DNA of 9,896 nt, taken from contig JACMOY010000149.1 of NCBI GenBank assembly GCA_014377795.1, forward strand, positions 1 through 9,896, read 5' to 3'. Made by a program: the position numbers and the translations under genes. Positions within the stretch are counted from its first letter, which is position 1. Each line of letters begins with the position of its first letter. The notes under the pieces are model-generated. The model worked only from the letters and a program-made list of their open reading frames with translations. It searched no databases and was not told where the DNA came from. The DNA is from Actinomycetota bacterium (lineage in GTDB: Bacteria > Actinomycetota > Actinomycetes > Actinomycetales > Angustibacteraceae). Positions 6,822 through 9,896 of this stretch are shown here, one piece after another.

Positions 6822-7835
6822 ATGCGCTACCCACGACCGCTCCTTCCCGGTGACACGATCGGCGTGACCGCGCCCTCGAGCGGGGTCGATGCGCGGCTGC
6901 GACCCCGGCTCGACCACAACATCGCCTGGCTGCGTGACCGCGGCTTCGAGGTGCGCGTCGGAGAGTGCCTCAACGGCGACCGCGTCGTCTCGGCCCCCAA
7001 GGAGCAGCGCGCCGACGAGCTGATGGCGGTGCTGCACGATCCCGACGTCCGCGCGATCGTGCCGCCGTGGGGCGGGGAGCTGGGCATCGACCTGCTCGAC
7101 CAGCTCGACTGGACCGAGCTCGGCACCCTGGAGCCGACCTGGACCGTCGGCTACAGCGACTCCTGCGCCTGGCTGCTGCCCCTGACCCTGCTCCTGGGAT
7201 GGGGAACCATCCACGGGACCAACCTGATGGACACCGCCTACGACGTGCCTGCGGGCCTGAAGCACTGGACCGAGATCGCCTCCGGTGCGGGGCCCGTGGT
7301 CCAGCGCGGTCACGGACGGTTCCGGGGGGAGGGCTGGGACGACTGGGCGACCGACCCGACGATCGACACCATGAGTCTCGACCGGGAGGGCTCCTGGAGC
7401 CTGGTCGGTGGCGGTGGCCTCGATGTCTCCGGACGCCTCGTCGGCGGCTGCATCGAGGTCGTCTCCGCCCTCGCCGCGACCCGCTTCGGCGACGTCGCAG
7501 CCTTCGGTCGGGAGTACGCCGACGACGGGCTGATCGTATTCCTGGAGGCCGCCGAGGACGACTCCTACGCGATCGCGCGGCACCTCCACTCGCTGCGGCT
7601 CGCCGGCTGGTTCGACGACGCCACCGCCATCGTGGTGGGCCGCACCGCGGCTCCCGGTCACGACGACCTGAGCCAGCACGAGGCCGTCCGGGACGCCCTC
7701 GGCATGCTCGACATCCCGATCGTGCTCGACGTCGAGTGCGGGCACGTCCAGCCGTTCCTGCCGCTCGTCACGGGGTCGTTGGCCCGGCTCGTCATCGACG
7801 GTGATCGACACGAGATCGTCCAGGAGCTCGTCTGA
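6822..7835 (+). CDS. S66-family serine carboxypeptidase, LdcA/MccF-like
   Basis: Cytoplasmic serine peptidase of family S66, 337 residues. The family includes murein L,D-carboxypeptidase (LdcA), which trims tetrapeptides in wall recycling, and MccF, which cleaves microcin C-type aminoacyl-nucleotides. Visible are the N-terminal GDTIGVTAPSSG (10-21), VPPWGGELGIDLLD (80-93), the nucleophile segment VGYSDSCAWLL (109-119) with Ser112, LVGGCIEVVSALAAT (206-220), FLEAAEDDSYAI (240-251) with Glu242, and ECGHVQPFLPL (305-315) with His308. The Ser-Glu-His spacing (112/242/308) and GGC-IEV are closer to MccF (118/243/311, from memory) than to P. aeruginosa LdcA (115/217/285). The exact substrate is open. 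I chose ATG 6822; TTG 6810 would add four residues. There is a 24-nt gap from the MFS stop to ATG, so it is probably in the kynU-MFS transcription unit. GATGAT at 6805-6810 could be a weak internal -10. Confidence 0.87.
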   Translation: MRYPRPLLPGDTIGVTAPSSGVDARLRPRLDHNIAWLRDRGFEVRVGECLNGDRVVSAPKEQRADELMAVLHDPDVRAIVPPWGGELGIDLLDQLDWTELGTLEPTWTVGYSDSCAWLLPLTLLLGWGTIHGTNLMDTAYDVPAGLKHWTEIASGAGPVVQRGHGRFRGEGWDDWATDPTIDTMSLDREGSWSLVGGGGLDVSGRLVGGCIEVVSALAATRFGDVAAFGREYADDGLIVFLEAAEDDSYAIARHLHSLRLAGWFDDATAIVVGRTAAPGHDDLSQHEAVRDALGMLDIPIVLDVECGHVQPFLPLVTGSLARLVIDGDRHEIVQELV

Positions 7836-7856
7836 CGCACCTCGACCGCCATGCCT

Positions 7857-7882
7857 CCTCGGGGTGAGGTGAGGCGCCGAGG
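7857..7882 (+). terminator. Weak hairpin after the S66 peptidase gene
   Basis: CCTCGG (7857-7862) can pair with CCGAGG (7877-7882) across a 14-nt loop, 21 nt after the stop at 7833-7835 and before the next start. There is no T-run. The loop is long and the stem short, so this is only a candidate terminator. Confidence 0.25.
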
Positions 7883-7890
7883 GCTCCCGG

Positions 7891-7896
7891 CACGAT
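7891..7896 (+). promoter_or_regulatory. Imperfect -10 hexamer CACGAT before the flavoprotein gene
   Basis: CACGAT is followed by exactly six bases (GGGGTG) and then ATG 7903, the same spacing as the better hexamers in this window. It differs from TANNNT at the first base. The GGGGTG in the gap is too close to the ATG for a normal ribosome site. It suggests a separate, possibly leaderless, transcript for the flavoprotein, with low to moderate support. Confidence 0.35.
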
Positions 7897-7902
7897 GGGG
7901 TG

Positions 7903-9162
7903 ATGCCCGTCCTGCCTGCCCCACCCTCCCTGGCGAACGGGGCGACGCCTCACGACGTCGCCGGCTGGGTGGCCTCCCACCTCGGTGACCTGACGCGCGA
8001 GGGGCCCGGCGGCGTACGGCCCGGGGCACTGCGTGGCGGCCAGCTCGCCGCCGACACGGCACTGGCCGGCCTCGACGTGCGTGGCTACGCGCGTTCTCGC
8101 AGCACCGTGCTTCCGGTGTCGAGGCAGGGTGCGACCAGGATGTCGCCGTACGTGCGGCACGGGTTGCTGAGCCTCCCGGAGGTCTGGGACGCCGTCGACG
8201 ACGCGCCCGAGGCCGACCGGGCGAAGTATCGCGACGAGCTGCTGTGGCAGGAGTTCGCCCGACACCTCTATGCCCGGGTGGGCCCCCAGCTCGGGACAGC
8301 TCTGCGCCGCGGGCAACCCCGCGGTGTGCGGGCCGCCGGCGGGTCCCAGCAGTGGCCCCAGCAGTGGGCCGAGCCGTGGCCGCAGGAGATGGCCTGCATG
8401 GAGCACGTCGTCAGCGCGCTCGAGCAGGACGGCTGGCTGGTCAACCAGACCCGGATGTGGCTGGCCTCGCAATGGGCGGTGCGCGCCGGGGCCGACTGGC
8501 GTGCCGGTGAGGACGAGATGTTCGCCCACCTGCTCGACGGGTCGCGGGCTGCCAACCGGCTCGGCTGGCAGTGGACCGTGGGGACGGGAAGCGGCAAGGC
8601 CTACGGCTTCAGCAGGTGGCAGGTCGAGAAGCGGGCACCCGCGTTGTGCCGCGCCTGCCCCCTCGCCGATGCGTGCCCGATCGAGCAGTGGCCGGAGTCC
8701 TCGGTAGGACCGCCCGTCGACGGGCCCGACCTGGGCAAGGCGCCGGTGCCGGGCGGCCCGGTCGAGGTCGAGTCCGCCGACGCCGGGGAGCGGGTGTGGT
8801 TGACGGCCGAGTCCCTCGGCACCGGCGACCCGGCCCTCGCCGCCGATCCGTCGCGGCCGGCGACGTTCGTCTTCGACGAGCCGCTGCTGCGCCGGCTCAA
8901 GCTGTCGGGCAAACGGCTGATCTTCCTCGCCGAGACGCTGGGCGAGCTCGCCGCCAGCCGACCCGTCGAGATCCGTCGGGGCGACGTGGCCGTCGAGCTG
9001 GGCGGGGTGCCGCTTGCGACCACCCACGCGCCGGTCCCGGGCTGGGCCAGGTTGCGTGCGCGGCTCGACGTGCCCGAGGTGCACCCGTGGCCGTGGCTGG
9101 TGCGGCCGCGACCCGCGAGCGTGAGCTCGTTCAGCTCTTGGCGCCGCGGTTCGGGCCGCTGA
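7903..9162 (+). CDS. Photolyase/cryptochrome-type flavoprotein with reversed domain order and Fe-S cysteines
   Basis: 419 residues. The N-terminal part (about 60-265) is the FAD-binding helical domain of the DNA photolyase/cryptochrome family: GATRMSPYVRHGLLSLPEVW (76-95), YRDELLWQEFARHLY (109-123), DGWLVNQTRMWLASQWAV (176-193), HLLDGSRAANRLGWQWTVGT (209-228) with Asn218 or Asn219 near the flavin and the WQW of the electron-transfer chain, then YGFSRWQVEKRAP. Cys165 (in MACM) and Cys249, Cys252, Cys258 (CRACPLADACP) sit where PhrB/CryB-type iron-sulfur photolyases bind [4Fe-4S]. The antenna-type alpha/beta domain, normally N-terminal, is missing there. Instead residues 295-419 read like it: RVWLTAESLGTGDPALA (297-313), FVFDEPLLRRLKLSGKRLIF (322-341), VEIRRGDVAVEL (355-366), VHPWPWLVRP (393-402) and a final SSFSSWRR. 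Likely a light- or redox-active flavoprotein; DNA repair is not proven. GTG 7900 is an alternative start one codon upstream. The stop is 4 nt from the end of the convergent Pr6Pr gene. Confidence 0.85.
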   Translation: MPVLPAPPSLANGATPHDVAGWVASHLGDLTREGPGGVRPGALRGGQLAADTALAGLDVRGYARSRSTVLPVSRQGATRMSPYVRHGLLSLPEVWDAVDDAPEADRAKYRDELLWQEFARHLYARVGPQLGTALRRGQPRGVRAAGGSQQWPQQWAEPWPQEMACMEHVVSALEQDGWLVNQTRMWLASQWAVRAGADWRAGEDEMFAHLLDGSRAANRLGWQWTVGTGSGKAYGFSRWQVEKRAPALCRACPLADACPIEQWPESSVGPPVDGPDLGKAPVPGGPVEVESADAGERVWLTAESLGTGDPALAADPSRPATFVFDEPLLRRLKLSGKRLIFLAETLGELAASRPVEIRRGDVAVELGGVPLATTHAPVPGWARLRARLDVPEVHPWPWLVRPRPASVSSFSSWRRGSGR

Positions 9163-9166
9163 CGGG

Positions 9167-9838
9167 TTATGCAGCCTGAGTGGGCTCATCCTGCACGCTT
9201 GCCCCAGCGGTCGGTGCGCGGCGACGGTCGACGTACGCCGCTGTGGCGAGGAGCAGCACGAACAGCACGGTGACGCCTACGCAGGCCACGGCCACCGCGG
9301 CGGCGCCGTCCTGGCGGTGATCGAGGAACGGGTAGGGGTACCAGCCGCTCAGTGCGCCGACAACGAGGGTGACGAGCAGCCACGCGACCGGCCACGCGAG
9401 GGCACCCGTGATCGCTGTCCGGTCAACTCTCGGGCGCGGGCCGAACACCGCCTACCCGACGAGCGCCAGCACCGGCACGACCATGTGGAGCAGCTTGTCG
9501 GCGGCCCAGTCGGCGCCGTCGAGGTCGAGCAGCGGACGCAGCAGCACGAAGTGCACGAGACCGGTCACGGCGATGCCGACGACGGCCGCGAGCCGCAGCA
9601 CCCGCCACGCGCGTCCGTCACGGGCTGGGTCGTGCGCAAGCGTGAGCGCCGTGATCGCGACCAGCACGTTGCTCTGGATCGTGAAGTAGGCCACGAAGCG
9701 CGCCAGCCGCATCCCCAGCGCCGGTGGCGTGACCTCGTCGAGCACCTGACCGCCCCGCACGACCAACACCAACTGCAGCACCAGGGCGATGATGGGGACG
9801 GCAGCTGTCAGGGAATGGAAACGGCGTGCGGTGGTCAC
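9167..9838 (-). pseudogene. Pr6Pr-family six-helix membrane protein, interrupted by an in-frame TAG
   Basis: Read from GTG 9838 the frame gives 223 residues, the expected size for this small membrane-protein family, except that codon 129 (9454-9452) is TAG. Six hydrophobic segments are visible: about 11-27, 47-67, 80-101, 113-128, 142-165 and 179-203. Family signatures lie on both sides of the stop: FVAYFTIQSNVLVA (48-61), DKLLHMVVPVLALVG (114-128) before it, and FGPRPRV (132-138) and SGWYPYPFLD (164-173) after it. Homologues usually have Trp in the Trp-x-x-FGPR position, so a TGG to TAG change fits exactly. Reading frame and composition are otherwise intact, so the lesion is recent, is a sequencing error, or is read through. 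Molecular function is unknown for the family. ATG 9868 is an alternative start, but a -10 hexamer (9847-9852) favours GTG 9838. A GTG at 9448 just after the stop could only make a two-helix fragment. Confidence 0.8.
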
Positions 9839-9846
9839 GGTGGCTG

Positions 9847-9852
9847 AGACTA
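9847..9852 (-). promoter_or_regulatory. -10 hexamer TAGTCT of the Pr6Pr gene
   Basis: On the - strand TAGTCT is followed by eight bases (CAGCCACC) and GTG 9838, so the transcript would have a leader of about zero to two bases. It favours GTG 9838 over the in-frame ATG 9868, which lies upstream of the hexamer. Confidence 0.45.
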
Positions 9853-9867
9853 GGGCGAGGCACGTCA

Positions 9868-9873
9868 TAGGGT
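9868..9873 (+). promoter_or_regulatory. -10 hexamer TAGGGT of the gene entering at the right edge
   Basis: TAGGGT is followed by six bases (TCGCGG) and then ATG 9880, the same spacing as for kynureninase and the carboxyltransferase. It is only 15 bp from the opposing hexamer of the Pr6Pr gene, so the two promoters overlap. Confidence 0.5.
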
Positions 9874-9879
9874 TCGCGG

Positions 9880-9896
9880 ATGCCTGAGGTGAACGA
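9880..9896 (+). CDS. Start of a gene running off the right edge (3'-truncated)
   Basis: ATG 9880 opens a frame reading MPEVN before the window ends. The only support is its position: a TANNNT hexamer ends exactly six bases upstream, as for other starts here, and it is divergent from the Pr6Pr gene with 41 bp between the start codons. Five residues are too few to suggest a product. Confidence 0.4.

Noticed and set aside
5688..7811. 707-codon open frame on the - strand under the MFS and S66 genes
   Set aside because: It is highly charged low-complexity sequence (Arg, Glu, Gln, His, Pro) with no domain. It lies exactly opposite two genes with clear family motifs, so it is a shadow of GC bias.
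7792..9189. 465-codon open frame on the - strand under the flavoprotein gene
   Set aside because: No motifs and a biased composition. The + strand encodes unmistakable photolyase FAD-domain signatures.
9167..9448. Separate small membrane protein starting at GTG 9448
   Set aside because: It is in the same frame as the upstream half and continues the Pr6Pr family pattern without a gap. It lacks its own ribosome site or promoter, so it is better read as the downstream half of one interrupted gene.

Overview
The window is very GC-rich, coding-dense DNA with GTG and TTG starts and strong G/C third-position bias. The gene set (Eis-like acetyltransferase, acyl-CoA carboxyltransferase, kynureninase, Pr6Pr membrane protein, DUF559 remnant) points to a high-GC actinobacterium. 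A Nocardioides-like member of the Propionibacteriales is my best guess, from gene content and style only. No rRNA, tRNA, CRISPR array, IS element or phage gene was seen.

Layout: (1) 1-95, the last codons of an unidentified + strand gene, closed by a perfect GC hairpin at 99-119. (2) 218-1210 +, a membrane-anchored or secreted protein of unknown function that looks like a TIM barrel. (3) 1305-2522 and 2557-4092, both on the - strand: an Eis-like N-acetyltransferase downstream of an acyl-CoA carboxyltransferase (CT) subunit. (4) 4093-4384, a divergent intergenic region holding a decayed 3' end of a DUF559 gene. Its stop codon overlaps the next gene's start. (5) 4385-7835 +, a tight run of kynureninase, MFS transporter and an S66 (LdcA/MccF-like) carboxypeptidase, with an 8-nt overlap and a 24-nt gap. 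(6) 7903-9162 +, a photolyase/cryptochrome-type flavoprotein with its domains in reversed order. (7) 9167-9838 -, a six-helix Pr6Pr-type membrane protein interrupted by one in-frame TAG. (8) 9880-end +, the first codons of another gene.

The most notable item is the flavoprotein at 7903-9162. The photolyase FAD-binding half is at the N-terminus, and what reads as the Rossmann-like antenna half is at the C-terminus, the reverse of ordinary photolyases. It also keeps four cysteines placed like the [4Fe-4S] ligands of the iron-sulfur bacterial photolyases (PhrB/CryB). I know of no described enzyme with this combination, but I could not search for one.

A second theme is regulatory. Several starts here have a TANNNT -10 hexamer ending 6-8 nt before an ATG or GTG, the layout of leaderless transcripts. 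This pattern shifts the preferred start of the Eis-like gene, supports a start for the last partial gene, and marks the promoter of the kynureninase run.
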